64,000 nt of DNA from JANNBN01 sp031385545 (GTDB lineage: Bacteria; Actinomycetota; Acidimicrobiia; Acidimicrobiales; JANYDT01): NCBI GenBank assembly GCA_031385545.1, contig JANNBN010000145.1:1-64000 (forward strand), read 5' to 3'. The notes below the pieces were generated by a model. That model had not been told where the DNA came from. It saw nothing but the letters and a program-made list of their open reading frames with translations, and searched no databases. This document shows, piece after piece, positions 52,205 to 60,748 of the stretch (positions are counted from its first letter, which is position 1; every line of letters begins with the position of its first letter). A program made the position numbers and the translations under genes.

Positions 52205-52277
52205 TCGCGGCACTCACGCACCTTCGCGGCACTCACGCATCATGCAGGAAGGCTGCGACCATGCCTCCGTGCCGCGA
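52205..52277. repeat. TCGCGGCACTCACGCA direct repeats with inverted core
   Basis: Direct 16-base copies lie at 52205-52220 and 52224-52239, and GTGCCGCGA, the inverse of the core, is at 52269-52277. The block lies between the divergent DUF169 gene and the end of the EamA gene. Confidence 0.7.
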
Positions 52278-52327
52278 AGTCTGCAAGCCACTGGGGGAAG
52301 TGACTCGGCGAAGTACAGGCGAGCCGG

Positions 52328-53224
52328 CTATCGCCCGGCGCGCGATGACAACCACGCGCCGAGGAGCAACACAGCGCAACCGGCAACTTCGATCGCGATG
52401 ACCGGCTCGCCCAGTACCACCGCACCCACGATCAACGCGAACACCGCCTCGAAGTACGTGAGCGACGCGCTGCGCGTGCTGCCGACCCGGGCGCCCAGTT
52501 TCGTCATGCACACGAACGCAACACCGGTCCCCATCACGCCGAGGAAAGCCAACGCGAGCGTTGGCCGAAGCTGGAATGACGACCGACCACCGGTCAGACC
52601 GTGCACTCCGAACGGGGCCGTGAGCGCAACCGATACCAGCTGCGCACGCCAGAACACCGGCATGCTCCCGTACTTCTGCGTCAACGGAACAGCCAGCGTG
52701 ACCGCAACGCCATATGACGCGCAGGCCCCGACAACGAGCAACGCGGAGGTGAACTTGGTGCCACCTTCGTTGATCGACGGAATACCCAACAACACCACGC
52801 CAATCACGCCCACCAACAAGCCCAACTGCTGTGCGCGGCCGGGCAGACGACGAAGCAGCACCGACGACACGATGGCTGCGAAAATCGTGATGGACCCATT
52901 CAGCATGCCGGCCAGACCCGACGCGATGTGCTGCTGTGCGATGGGAAACAGCATCATCGGGAACGCCAGCCACGTGATGCCAACCGCGGCGATTCGCCCG
53001 TAGTCGGCACGTTCCACCGGCCGACGAGCGGCCCGCACCAGCCCGAGCGCAACGCACCCGAGCAGGATGCGAACAAATGTGACAGCGAACGGGTGATACG
53101 AATTGAGCCCCTCGTCGATGAGCAGGAACGAGATCCCCCAAATCACGCCAGGGGCGAGAAACAGCAGCCAGTCCTGCGCTTCGAATGCCTCGTGGTGCGT
53201 ACCTTCCGCAGCAAGTGTCGTCAT
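52328..53224 (-). CDS. EamA-family (DMT) transporter
   Basis: The protein has about 298 residues with ten predicted helices in two EamA repeats. The first starts LAPGVIWGISFLLIDEGL. The second contains AFLGVMGTGVAFVCMTKLGARVG and FALIVGAVVLGEPV. The family exports amino acids or metabolites. The ATG at 53224 or one 30 bases upstream could be used. It lies just upstream, on the same strand, of nothing coupled, and ilvN ends 82 bases away. Confidence 0.85.
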   Translation of the reverse strand: MTTLAAEGTHHEAFEAQDWLLFLAPGVIWGISFLLIDEGLNSYHPFAVTFVRILLGCVALGLVRAARRPVERADYGRIAAVGITWLAFPMMLFPIAQQHIASGLAGMLNGSITIFAAIVSSVLLRRLPGRAQQLGLLVGVIGVVLLGIPSINEGGTKFTSALLVVGACASYGVAVTLAVPLTQKYGSMPVFWRAQLVSVALTAPFGVHGLTGGRSSFQLRPTLALAFLGVMGTGVAFVCMTKLGARVGSTRSASLTYFEAVFALIVGAVVLGEPVIAIEVAGCAVLLLGAWLSSRAGR

Positions 53225-53306
53225 CGGCCCACAACCGAACTGAAACCCAGCCACCAGCTATTCATGCGTGCAGACTTTACGAGCCTGCACGCACGTGACC
53301 CGACAA

Positions 53307-53828
53307 TTACGCGACGTCCGAGACTGCCCGCAGGCCGGGGCTTTCGCGGCTGAGTTTCGGCAGCGCGACCTGGCCGGTACGTTGCACTTCGACGATGCCA
53401 TACGGACGCAGAAGATCTTCGAAATCGTCCAGCTTCTCGGGTGGGTCGGCCAACATGATGGTCATCTGGTCGAAGCCGACGTTGATGATCTTGCCGTCGA
53501 AGATATTGACCAGCTCGGCAATCTCTGCGCGCTTATCAGATGGTGTGTGCACAGAGATAAGCAGCATCTCACGCGCCACGCTTTCCGAAGGCGACAGCTC
53601 GCGGATGTCGAGCACGTTGATGAGCTTGGTGAGCTGCTTGACGATCTGCTCCATGGGCGTCTCGTCGGCGTCGACCACGATGGTGATGCGCGACGTGCGC
53701 ACCTCGTCGGTGGGGGCAACAGCGAGCGACACGATGTTGTAGCCACGCCGCGAGATGAGCGACGTGACACGGGCCAGGACGCCGAACTTGTTCTCCACGA
53801 GAACGGACAATGTGTGATGTGCGGGCAT
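53307..53828 (-). CDS. ilvN: Acetolactate synthase small (regulatory) subunit
   Basis: The protein has 173 residues. The N-terminal ACT domain (LSVLVENKFGVLARVTSLISRRGYNI) binds valine for feedback, and the C-terminal domain (DKRAEIAELVNIFDGKIINV) contacts the catalytic subunit. I chose the ATG at 53828 (MPAHHTLSVLVENK). It starts 10 bases after ilvB stops, so the two are co-transcribed. Confidence 0.95.
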   Translation of the reverse strand: MPAHHTLSVLVENKFGVLARVTSLISRRGYNIVSLAVAPTDEVRTSRITIVVDADETPMEQIVKQLTKLINVLDIRELSPSESVAREMLLISVHTPSDKRAEIAELVNIFDGKIINVGFDQMTIMLADPPEKLDDFEDLLRPYGIVEVQRTGQVALPKLSRESPGLRAVSDVA

Positions 53829-53838
53829 GGTCGTGTTC

Positions 53839-55599
53839 CTATCGGTTGCCGCTGATCCAGCGGGCACGTTCTTTGGCGAGGCGGTCGGAGAGCGAGGCGT
53901 GCACCTCGAGGTCGTCGTTGCTGAGACCCGCCGGCACCATCGGGAAGACCTTTTCGGTCTCGTCGGTGCGGAAGTCAACGACGACGGGGCGGTCGTTGAT
54001 GGCGTTGGCCTTTTCGATCACCGCGTCGACCTCTTCAGGCGATTCGGCGCGGAACGCAACGCAACCCATAGCCTCGGAGAGCTTGACGAAGTCTGGAAGC
54101 TCGGGCGAGAGCAGTGTCTCGGAATAGCGCTCGTCGTAGAACATCTCCTGCCACTGGCGCACCATGCCCAACCAGGAGTTGTTGAGGATGGCGATCTTGA
54201 CCGGGATCTTCTCGATGGAAGCCGTGGTGAGTTCCTGGTTGGTCATCTGGAAGCAACCGTCGCCATCGACCGCCCACACGGTCTTGTCTGGCCGGCCGAC
54301 CTTGGCGCCGATTGCCGCTGGCACGGAGAAGCCCATGGTGCCGAGACCGCCGGAGTTCACCCACGTGTAGGGCTCTTCGAACTTCCAGTACTGCGAGGCC
54401 CACATCTGATGCTGACCCACGCCCGAGGCGAGGATGGTGCCCGTGGGAGCCTGGTCACGGAGACGCTCCATGACGAACTGTGGCTTGAGCGTGCCGCCGG
54501 GCAGCGATGCTTCGTAGGTGAGCGGGAAGTTCTCCTGCCAGCCGCTGATGGTCTGCTTCCACGCAGCACGTTCAGGGAACGCGGCCCCACCGTTGATGAG
54601 GTCCTTGATGGCCCGCAACAACTCTTCGACAACACGACGAGCATCGCCGATGAGCGACACGTCTGGCTTGCGCACCTTGCCGTGTTCGGCCGGGTCGATG
54701 TCGGCGTGGATGATCTTGGCGTCGGGTGCGAAGGCCGAAACCTTGCCGGTGACCCGGTCATCGAAGCGTGCGCCGATGTTGATGAGCAGGTCACTCTTCT
54801 GCAGCGACTGGATGGCAGTGAAGTTGCCGTGCATGCCGGGCATGCCGAGTGCAAGACGATGGCTGTCGGGGAACGCACCGCGGGCCATGAGTGTGGTGAC
54901 CACATGGATGTCGCACAGCTCGGCCAGTTCCAGCAGCGGCGCGGCTGCACGTGCCTTGAGCACGCCACCGCCGATGTAGAGGATTGGCTGATGCGAGGCC
55001 AGGATCATCTCGGCCGCACGGCGGATGCTGATGGGGTCAGGTTCGGTGACCGGGTGGTAACCCGCAAGGTCGACAGCGTCTGGCCAATACCAGTCCATCG
55101 ACTCCTGCAGCACGTCCTTCGGCACGTCCAACAAGACCGGGCCGGGGCGGCCGGTGGTTGCCAGATAGAACGCTTCCTTCACCAGGCGAGGGATGTCCTG
55201 CGCGCTCATGATGAGTTCGTTGTGCTTGGTGACCGACCGGGTGATGCCAACCGTGTCGCACTCCTGGAACGCATCGGTGCCGATGGCCGGACGCGACACC
55301 TGCCCTGTGATGCACACCATCGGAACCGAGTCCATGTAGGCGTCACACAGCGGGGTGACCATGTTGGTTGCAGCTGGGCCAGAGGTGACCATGGCAACGC
55401 CCGGCCGGCCAGTGACATGCGCATAGCCCTCGGCCATGTGGCCGGCACCCTGCTCGTGGCGCACGAGGATGTGGCGAATGCTGGACTCGAGGAGTGGGTC
55501 GTAGGCGGGGAGGATGCACCCGCCGGGGAGGCCGAAGATCACCTCGGTGTCGCACAGTTCGAGGCTCTTGATGAGGGCTTGGGCGCCGGTGAGCTTCAT
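53839..55599 (-). CDS. ilvB: Acetolactate synthase large subunit
   Basis: This ThDP enzyme has 586 residues and makes acetolactate or acetohydroxybutyrate. The catalytic Glu region is LVRHEQGAGHMAEGYA. FQECDTVGITRSVTKHN and the ThDP motif VDGDGCFQMTNQELTTA follow, with the C-terminal region NNSWLGMVRQWQEMF. The ATG at 55599 (MKLTGAQAL) is chosen, and an upstream in-frame start would lie inside the attenuator. The leader at 55725-55860 controls it. Confidence 0.96.
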   Translation of the reverse strand: MKLTGAQALIKSLELCDTEVIFGLPGGCILPAYDPLLESSIRHILVRHEQGAGHMAEGYAHVTGRPGVAMVTSGPAATNMVTPLCDAYMDSVPMVCITGQVSRPAIGTDAFQECDTVGITRSVTKHNELIMSAQDIPRLVKEAFYLATTGRPGPVLLDVPKDVLQESMDWYWPDAVDLAGYHPVTEPDPISIRRAAEMILASHQPILYIGGGVLKARAAAPLLELAELCDIHVVTTLMARGAFPDSHRLALGMPGMHGNFTAIQSLQKSDLLINIGARFDDRVTGKVSAFAPDAKIIHADIDPAEHGKVRKPDVSLIGDARRVVEELLRAIKDLINGGAAFPERAAWKQTISGWQENFPLTYEASLPGGTLKPQFVMERLRDQAPTGTILASGVGQHQMWASQYWKFEEPYTWVNSGGLGTMGFSVPAAIGAKVGRPDKTVWAVDGDGCFQMTNQELTTASIEKIPVKIAILNNSWLGMVRQWQEMFYDERYSETLLSPELPDFVKLSEAMGCVAFRAESPEEVDAVIEKANAINDRPVVVDFRTDETEKVFPMVPAGLSNDDLEVHASLSDRLAKERARWISGNR

Positions 55600-55724
55600 G
55601 TCGAAAGGTCCTAGCTGGCTGGAGACGGGAGAGTCGGTGGAATAACAGGGGATGTCAGGGTGATGCGGGGGTGAATCAGGCTGATGCGGGTGAATCGGGA
55701 GACGCGAGATTCTACGGGGAAAAC

Positions 55725-55751
55725 AAAAAACCCCCGGCCAGGCCGGAGGTT
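55725..55751 (-). terminator. Intrinsic terminator (attenuator) in the ilvB leader
   Basis: On the minus strand AACCTCCGGCC pairs with GGCCGGGGGTT (one G-U) with a minimal loop, followed by a run of U residues. It ends 125 bases before ilvB. It matches the leuA attenuator in form. Confidence 0.85.
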
Positions 55752-55755
55752 GGGG

Positions 55756-55781
55756 GCGCACCGCTATGTAACGCAGCGCGC
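55756..55781 (-). promoter_or_regulatory. Hairpin at the ilvB leader-peptide stop
   Basis: GCGCGCTGC and GCGGTGCGC on the minus strand form nine pairs (two G-U) around GTTACATA. As at leuA, the first arm starts exactly at the last base of the leader stop codon. It is the likely pause or alternative structure upstream of the terminator. Confidence 0.65.
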
Positions 55782-55822
55782 TACGTGGATACTACAAGAA
55801 TGATTGCGGGGGCGGCGTTCAT
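55781..55822 (-). CDS. ilvL: ilvB leader peptide MNAAPAIILVVST
   Basis: This 13-codon frame contains ATC ATT CTT GTA GTA, consecutive codons for Ile, Ile, Leu, Val and Val, all products of the pathway controlled by acetolactate synthase. It is followed by a hairpin and an intrinsic terminator. There is no Shine-Dalgarno sequence, and the predicted -10 element ends 8 bases before the ATG. The symbol is assigned by analogy with enteric leaders. Confidence 0.87.
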   Translation of the reverse strand: MNAAPAIILVVST

Positions 55823-55830
55823 CGTCGAAC

Positions 55831-55860
55831 ACCATGACAGATCATCCGCCACGTTGGCAA
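55831..55860 (-). promoter_or_regulatory. Predicted ilvBN promoter
   Basis: TTGCCA (55855-55860) and CATGGT (55831-55836) are read on the minus strand 18 bases apart, with the leader ATG 8 bases further. This equals the leuA promoter geometry within one base. Confidence 0.5.
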
Positions 55861-55862
55861 CC

Positions 55863-55915
55863 CCCAACTTCGGACCCAACCTCGGACCCCAACCTCGGAC
55901 CCCCAACTCACGAAC
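55863..55915. repeat. Four tandem CCCAACxTCGGAC-like units
   Basis: Units CCCAACTTCGGA, CCCAACCTCGGA, CCCCAACCTCGGA and CCCCCAACTCACGA follow each other directly upstream of the ilvB promoter. The period is 12-14 bases, with the C run growing by one each time. Confidence 0.7.
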
Positions 55916-56038
55916 TTGCTCCCCGACGCCACACGCCTCGCCAAGCGTCAACCGTCAGTGAGTGGGCCTTGCATCGGAGGATCGGCGAAACCGACGATGT
56001 CGGCGAAACCCGGAAACCTCCGCCCTGGGCAGGTGCGG

Positions 56039-56920
56039 TCAGGCTGGGCGGACCAACGACCGGTGGCGTGCTCGCCGGTAGCCGACGACGGTCTCCAGCG
56101 AGGGGCGAACCGGCGGTGACAACAGTGTCGGCTTTTCCTCAATCACACCAGCACGGCGCAGGATGGCGCGCTGCACAGACGCCGCCATCGCTCCGAGTTC
56201 GATCAACGGGCGATGCCGGTGATCGATCGGGCCAAGGTCAGCTTCCGCGATCGACTCGCGGCCGAACCGCTGGTACACGCCGATGAGCAGCCCCACGTCC
56301 ACGCCATAGTCGGCTTCGAACGACAGTGCTTCCGCTGCCGAGCGACGGATGGCCGCCATGCCCGACAGTGGCTGACGAATACCTGCGAGGTCGGGGAACA
56401 GCACCGACAACAGCGGCCTTGCTGCCAACTCCGTAACTCGCCCTCCACCGACGATGCCCTCCGCGTTCCGGTCGAAGTAGCCCTTGACGAGGAGCAGGTC
56501 GTCGTCCAGAAGCATGGGTCGAAGCAGCTCCCACATCATCGACGGATCGAAGTTCGAGAGGTCAGCGTCGCACCACACGATGATCTCGCCGGTGCTGGCT
56601 GCCACGGAGCGCCACATGGCGTCGCCCTTGCCGCGGCTGGGACCGAAGCGACCCATCCAGTCCGACGAAGACCAGACTGTCGCACCACACTGCGAAGCGA
56701 CGAGCGCCGTGTCGTCGTCGGATCGGTCATCGATCACGATGACTTCGTCGATCAGACCTTCCGTGATGACACGGTGGTTCAAGAGCTCACGCAAAAGCGG
56801 GCCAATCGTCTCCGCTTCGTTGCGGGCCGGGATGCACAGGCTGATGCGCTGGTCCTGCTTGAGCCGGTCGTAGAGAACCGATGTAACCGATGTAACCGAG
56901 GGGGGACTGTCAGGAGACAT
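56039..56920 (-). CDS. gpgS: Glucosyl-3-phosphoglycerate synthase-like glycosyltransferase
   Basis: This GT2-type (GT81) enzyme has 293 residues from the ATG at 56920. Key motifs: SLCIPARNEAETIGPLL, VIVIDDRSDDDTA, GKGDAMWRSVAAS, WCDADLSNFDP with the metal-binding DAD, LVKGYFDR, and GGGRVTELAARPLLSVLFPDLAG. These match mycobacterial GpgS, which makes glucosyl-3-phosphoglycerate from 3-phosphoglycerate and a sugar nucleotide for glucosylglycerate or methylglucose lipopolysaccharide. The upstream in-frame start at 57094 adds an unrelated N-terminus. VTSVTSV near the start is encoded by a short direct repeat. Confidence 0.88.
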   Translation of the reverse strand: MSPDSPPSVTSVTSVLYDRLKQDQRISLCIPARNEAETIGPLLRELLNHRVITEGLIDEVIVIDDRSDDDTALVASQCGATVWSSSDWMGRFGPSRGKGDAMWRSVAASTGEIIVWCDADLSNFDPSMMWELLRPMLLDDDLLLVKGYFDRNAEGIVGGGRVTELAARPLLSVLFPDLAGIRQPLSGMAAIRRSAAEALSFEADYGVDVGLLIGVYQRFGRESIAEADLGPIDHRHRPLIELGAMAASVQRAILRRAGVIEEKPTLLSPPVRPSLETVVGYRRARHRSLVRPA

Positions 56921-57196
56921 ATCAACCTCATTTCCTTCAGGTGAAGTGGTGAACGTCTGTCTGGAACCACCTAAACACCCCGCCAACCCGTTGGGAACGA
57001 CCTCTGGCAGAACGCGCACAGAACGCGCAGCGATGCGATGGTTCTGTGACTCGCCCGTTACGTGGTCATCAGTTTTCACTGCCTGGCCGATCACCAGACG
57101 TTGTTTCGGGTCATCTGGTGACGTCCGAACCCTCGCTCAGCCGTCACACATCACAACCGATGGCGCGTTTCCCCCCAAAAGGCAGGGTTTCGTCGG

Positions 57197-57640
57197 TTAC
57201 GAATGCTGCAATTGCATTGCAGCCAGCACGCGGTGAGCCGCATCGGGCAACTGGGCGTCGATCGAGAGTGTCCCCCTTCTCCCACCTGACACCCCCGCTG
57301 CCCGTTCCAGCACAGCGTGGAACGAAGCCCACTCCGACCACAACCCGGAAGCGGGGCCGACAATCACAACCGGTGGCATGACATCAAGGAACTCGGCCTC
57401 GTTGCGCAGCACGCCTGCATCAAGCGGAAGCGACGGCGACGCAGCAGTTCCCACGAAGATGAGACGGTCCCACAAGCCGATGAGCCGCGGCGCAAGCATG
57501 GCCTCGGCGCGCGGCAGCCTGACGGCGAGTGCATCGATCTGCGGTTCGGCGTCGAAGAGGCTGACGAGCTGTGCTTGCAGTTCGATCTCGCGGGCAGACT
57601 GCTCGGCGGCAGCCAGCAACAGCACGTTCAGTTTCGCCAC
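57197..57640 (-). CDS. Hypothetical protein after etfA
   Basis: The protein has 147 residues: MAKLNVLLLAAAEQSAREIE, then alternating alpha/beta stretches (LIGLWDRLIFVGTAAS, VVIVGPASGLWSEWASFH). It reads like a small Rossmann-type domain with no catalytic motif I recognise. It follows etfA by 33 bases on the same strand and may be co-transcribed with it. Confidence 0.5.
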   Translation of the reverse strand: MAKLNVLLLAAAEQSAREIELQAQLVSLFDAEPQIDALAVRLPRAEAMLAPRLIGLWDRLIFVGTAASPSLPLDAGVLRNEAEFLDVMPPVVIVGPASGLWSEWASFHAVLERAAGVSGGRRGTLSIDAQLPDAAHRVLAAMQLQHS

Positions 57641-57673
57641 GTCGCAAAAGCTACCTGGCCGCCGGCCCGAGAG

Positions 57674-58639
57674 TCAGCGGGCCTGGAGCGCTGCGATGAG
57701 CTTCGGCAGCACCTTGTGCACATCGCCGACAATGCCCAGGTCGGCAATACCGAAGATGGGGGCTTCCTTGTCCTTGTTGATGGCGATGATGGTCTTGGCG
57801 CCCTTCATGCCAACCATGTGCTGCGTGGCACCGGAAATGCCGGCTGCGATGTACACCGCGGGCTTGACCGTCTTGCCCGTCTGGCCGACCTGGTAGGAGT
57901 ACGGCACCCATCCGGCGTCGACGATGGCACGCGACGCGCCCGGCGCTCCTTTCAACAACTTCGCCAGGTCTTCGATCATCTGATACTTGGCAGCTTCGCC
58001 GAGACCACGACCACCGGACACCACGACAGCTGCTTCGTCGAGCGATGGGCCTGTGCGCTCTTCGGCGTGACGGCTGGTGATGGTAGCGCCACCGGTTGCG
58101 CCGGCATCGGGCACCGCCACAACCTCGACGCCAGCAGCGCCGCCGCCGGAAGACTCAGCGACGAACGACTTGGGGCGGACCATCACCAAGAACGGTCCAC
58201 CAGCGGTGAACGTCGCCTTGAGGGTCTTGGCCCCACCGAACACAGCGTGTTCGACCACCAGGTTGTCGCCCTCGACTGCAAATCCGACCGCGTTGGTGAG
58301 GACTGTCTTATCCAGCTTGACCGACAAACGGCCTGCGGTGTCGCGGCCCTCGTAGCTCTGCGACAGGAGGATTGCGTCGGGGACGTTGCCGCCTGAGACA
58401 AGCGCGGCCATCGCTGAGGCTGCTGGAATCGAGGTCAGCGCGCCGCCCACATCACCGGTTGCGTACACCTTGGATGCACCGAATGCACCGAGTTCTGCGG
58501 CAACTGCAGCGCCATCACCGGCGATGAACGCCTCGACGGTTGCACCGGTTGCACGTGCCGCTGTGAGCAGCTCGAGGGTTACGGTTGCAACCTTGCCGTT
58601 GTCCGCCTCGGCGAACACCCAGATCTTGGAAATTGCCAT
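57674..58639 (-). CDS. etfA: Electron transfer flavoprotein alpha subunit
   Basis: The protein has 321 residues. The C-terminal FAD domain is diagnostic: VVSGGRGLGEAAKYQMIEDL, VDAGWVPYSYQVGQTGKTVKP, GISGATQHMVGMKGAK and INKDKEAPIFGIADLGIVGD. With EtfB it passes electrons from acyl-CoA dehydrogenases to the quinone pool. It lies 70 bases downstream of etfB. Confidence 0.96.
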   Translation of the reverse strand: MAISKIWVFAEADNGKVATVTLELLTAARATGATVEAFIAGDGAAVAAELGAFGASKVYATGDVGGALTSIPAASAMAALVSGGNVPDAILLSQSYEGRDTAGRLSVKLDKTVLTNAVGFAVEGDNLVVEHAVFGGAKTLKATFTAGGPFLVMVRPKSFVAESSGGGAAGVEVVAVPDAGATGGATITSRHAEERTGPSLDEAAVVVSGGRGLGEAAKYQMIEDLAKLLKGAPGASRAIVDAGWVPYSYQVGQTGKTVKPAVYIAAGISGATQHMVGMKGAKTIIAINKDKEAPIFGIADLGIVGDVHKVLPKLIAALQAR

Positions 58640-58709
58640 GATGTTATTCGTTTCTCTCGTCTGCGTATCTAGGTGTGGTCAGGTTGCGTATCTGGTGAAC
58701 GGAGGCGGC

Positions 58710-59495
58710 TCAGAGAACCTTAAGCTGATCGAGGAAGGCCACGATGCGGTGATGTGACTCGCCGTCGTCTTCGATGACCTCGCCGGACTGCCGAGCCTCG
58801 GAATCGGTGACCGACACGACCTGCTGACCGGACCCCGCCCAGCCGACGGCCGACGGGTCAAGACCGAGCGCCGCAACCGTCAGTTCTTCAAGCGGCTTAC
58901 CCTTGGCGGCCATGATTCCCTTGAACGACGGGTAACGGACCTCGACCACGCCAGCAGTGACAGAAACCAGCGCCGGCAGGGTGGTGGTGACCTCGTCATA
59001 TCCGGCTTCGGTCTGACGATCGACAGACAGCGATGAGCCGTTCACGGTGAGCTTCTTCGCGAAGGTGACGCTGGGCAAGCCCATCAACTCTGCGATCTGG
59101 ACGGGGGTGGTGCCGGTGTACCCATCGGTCGATTCGGTTGCGGTGATCACCAGGTCCGCGTTGACCCGCTTGATGGCTGCTGCGAGCACCTTTGCGGTAC
59201 CAAGCGCATCGCTCCCCTTGAGAACCGGATCGCTGACAAGGATGGCTTTGTGAGCACCCATCGCCAGACCGGTGCGGAGGCCGCTCTGCTCGGAGTTCGG
59301 CGCCATCGAAACAAGCGTGACCTCGCCGCCACCCGCTGCTTCGACCAGCCGCAGGGCCATCTCCACGCCGTATGCGTCGGAGTCATCGAGGATGAGCTTG
59401 CCTTCGCGCACAAGGGTGTGATCGGCGGGGCTCAGTGAACCCGGAGTGGCTGGGTCCGGGATCTGCTTCACGCAGACAGCAACATTCAGAGACAT
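58710..59495 (-). CDS. etfB: Electron transfer flavoprotein beta subunit
   Basis: The protein has 261 residues from the ATG at 59495 (MSLNVAVCVKQIPDP). VKQIPDP, NPSD-like DSDAYGVEMALRL, AMGAHKAILVSD and the AMP-binding DLVITATESTDGYTGTTPVQIAELMG are typical. It is the first gene of the etfBA unit. The flavoprotein of the carrier-protein operon is a possible partner elsewhere in this window (inference). Confidence 0.95.
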   Translation of the reverse strand: MSLNVAVCVKQIPDPATPGSLSPADHTLVREGKLILDDSDAYGVEMALRLVEAAGGGEVTLVSMAPNSEQSGLRTGLAMGAHKAILVSDPVLKGSDALGTAKVLAAAIKRVNADLVITATESTDGYTGTTPVQIAELMGLPSVTFAKKLTVNGSSLSVDRQTEAGYDEVTTTLPALVSVTAGVVEVRYPSFKGIMAAKGKPLEELTVAALGLDPSAVGWAGSGQQVVSVTDSEARQSGEVIEDDGESHHRIVAFLDQLKVL

Positions 59496-59587
59496 GCCTT
59501 CAGTCTCGCACCGGTTCCGCCGCTCGTGAAAATCCGCACAAGCAAACGTGACAGACACCACACGGTCCGTGTACTGCGTAACCTCGC

Positions 59588-60685
59588 GTGATCGACGACG
59601 ACACCACCCCTCTCGCCGGCTCACCTGCTGGACCACTCGCGGGACCACCCTCAGCATCACCTGGTGGGCCTCCCGCTGGGCCTTCCGGCTCACCCGCGGG
59701 GTCTGCTGGACAGCGTCGGCTCCAACCCGTTGGCAGCCCGCACGCTCGCCGACGGGTGCTGATGATCATCAACCCATCCGCCTCGGGAGTCACTGCTCGA
59801 AACCGGGTCGTGATCCAGAACGCCATCAGTGCCGAGCACGACCTCGACGTTTCCGAGACCCATCGACGCGGGCACGCAACCCGGTTCGCCCAGGGCGCCA
59901 CAGCGCGTGGATTCGACGTGGTCGTTTCGGTCGGCGGCGACGGCACCGTCAACGAGGTGACGAACGGACTCGCCGGGTCATCAACGGTGCTTGGCGTCCT
60001 GCCCGGAGGTTCGACCAACGTGTTCGCCCGGCAGTTGGGGTTCACCAACGACCCAGAGGCGGCAACCGAGCAATTGCTCGCCGGGCTGCGGCGAGGCACA
60101 CAGCAACGCATCGGACTCGGCAAGGTCAACGGCCGTTACTTCTGCTTCCACGTCGGCATGGGTTTCGACGCCGCAGTGGTCGCCCATGTCGAGCGATTCG
60201 GCACGCTCAAACGATGGCTGGGGCATCCCCTGTTCGCCTATGCAGGCATCAGGACGTGGACCAAGGGTTATGACCGCAAGCGCGCCGCGATGTCCGTCGA
60301 AATCGGCCAGCCTCACAACGCTATCGGGAGCCGCGTCACCAGCGTCGATGGGTTCTTCGCTGTCGCGATCAAGGTCGATCCTTACTCCTTCGTCGGCCCC
60401 AGGGCGATCTCGTTCGCCCCTGCAGCCACCATTGCGTCGCCGCTGTCGGTCGTCGTGCTGACGTCGCTCGGGCTCCTCCCCATTGTCAGGGCGCTGAGCC
60501 TGGCCGTTCGCGGAGGCGACATCACCAAAGTTGCGTCGGTGACCCGCATCGACGACCTGCATCGGTTCACCGTACGGGGACACCGTCCGTTCCCCTGGCA
60601 GATCGACGGCGACTACCTGGGCGACACGGACGTACTCGACTTCACCTACGAGCCGGAGTGCCTGTCGATCATCGTTCCGTGTTGA
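59588..60685 (+). CDS. Diacylglycerol kinase/sphingosine kinase-family lipid kinase
   Basis: The protein has about 365 residues with a GTG start. The first 45 residues are Gly, Ala, Pro and Ser repeats, low-complexity and probably disordered. The catalytic domain starts RVLMIINPSASG, with the nucleotide motif VVSVGGDGTVNEVTNGL and GVLPGGSTNVFARQLG, as in DagK. The C-terminal domain is the usual beta-rich half. It probably phosphorylates diacylglycerol or a related lipid. A shorter start, at MIINPSASG, is possible. Confidence 0.88.
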   Translation: MIDDDTTPLAGSPAGPLAGPPSASPGGPPAGPSGSPAGSAGQRRLQPVGSPHARRRVLMIINPSASGVTARNRVVIQNAISAEHDLDVSETHRRGHATRFAQGATARGFDVVVSVGGDGTVNEVTNGLAGSSTVLGVLPGGSTNVFARQLGFTNDPEAATEQLLAGLRRGTQQRIGLGKVNGRYFCFHVGMGFDAAVVAHVERFGTLKRWLGHPLFAYAGIRTWTKGYDRKRAAMSVEIGQPHNAIGSRVTSVDGFFAVAIKVDPYSFVGPRAISFAPAATIASPLSVVVLTSLGLLPIVRALSLAVRGGDITKVASVTRIDDLHRFTVRGHRPFPWQIDGDYLGDTDVLDFTYEPECLSIIVPC

Positions 60686-60748
60686 CACAGCGGAAAGCGC
60701 CGTGGGCCGACGACAACCGACCGCCGGCTGACCCCGCGTGACCGCGGG

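Noticed and set aside
53827..55614. Open frame of 595 codons antisense to ilvB
   Set aside because: A shadow of ilvB codon usage with no recognisable domain or ribosome binding site.
55863..55915. Possible CRISPR array
   Set aside because: Units of 12-14 bases follow each other without unique spacers.
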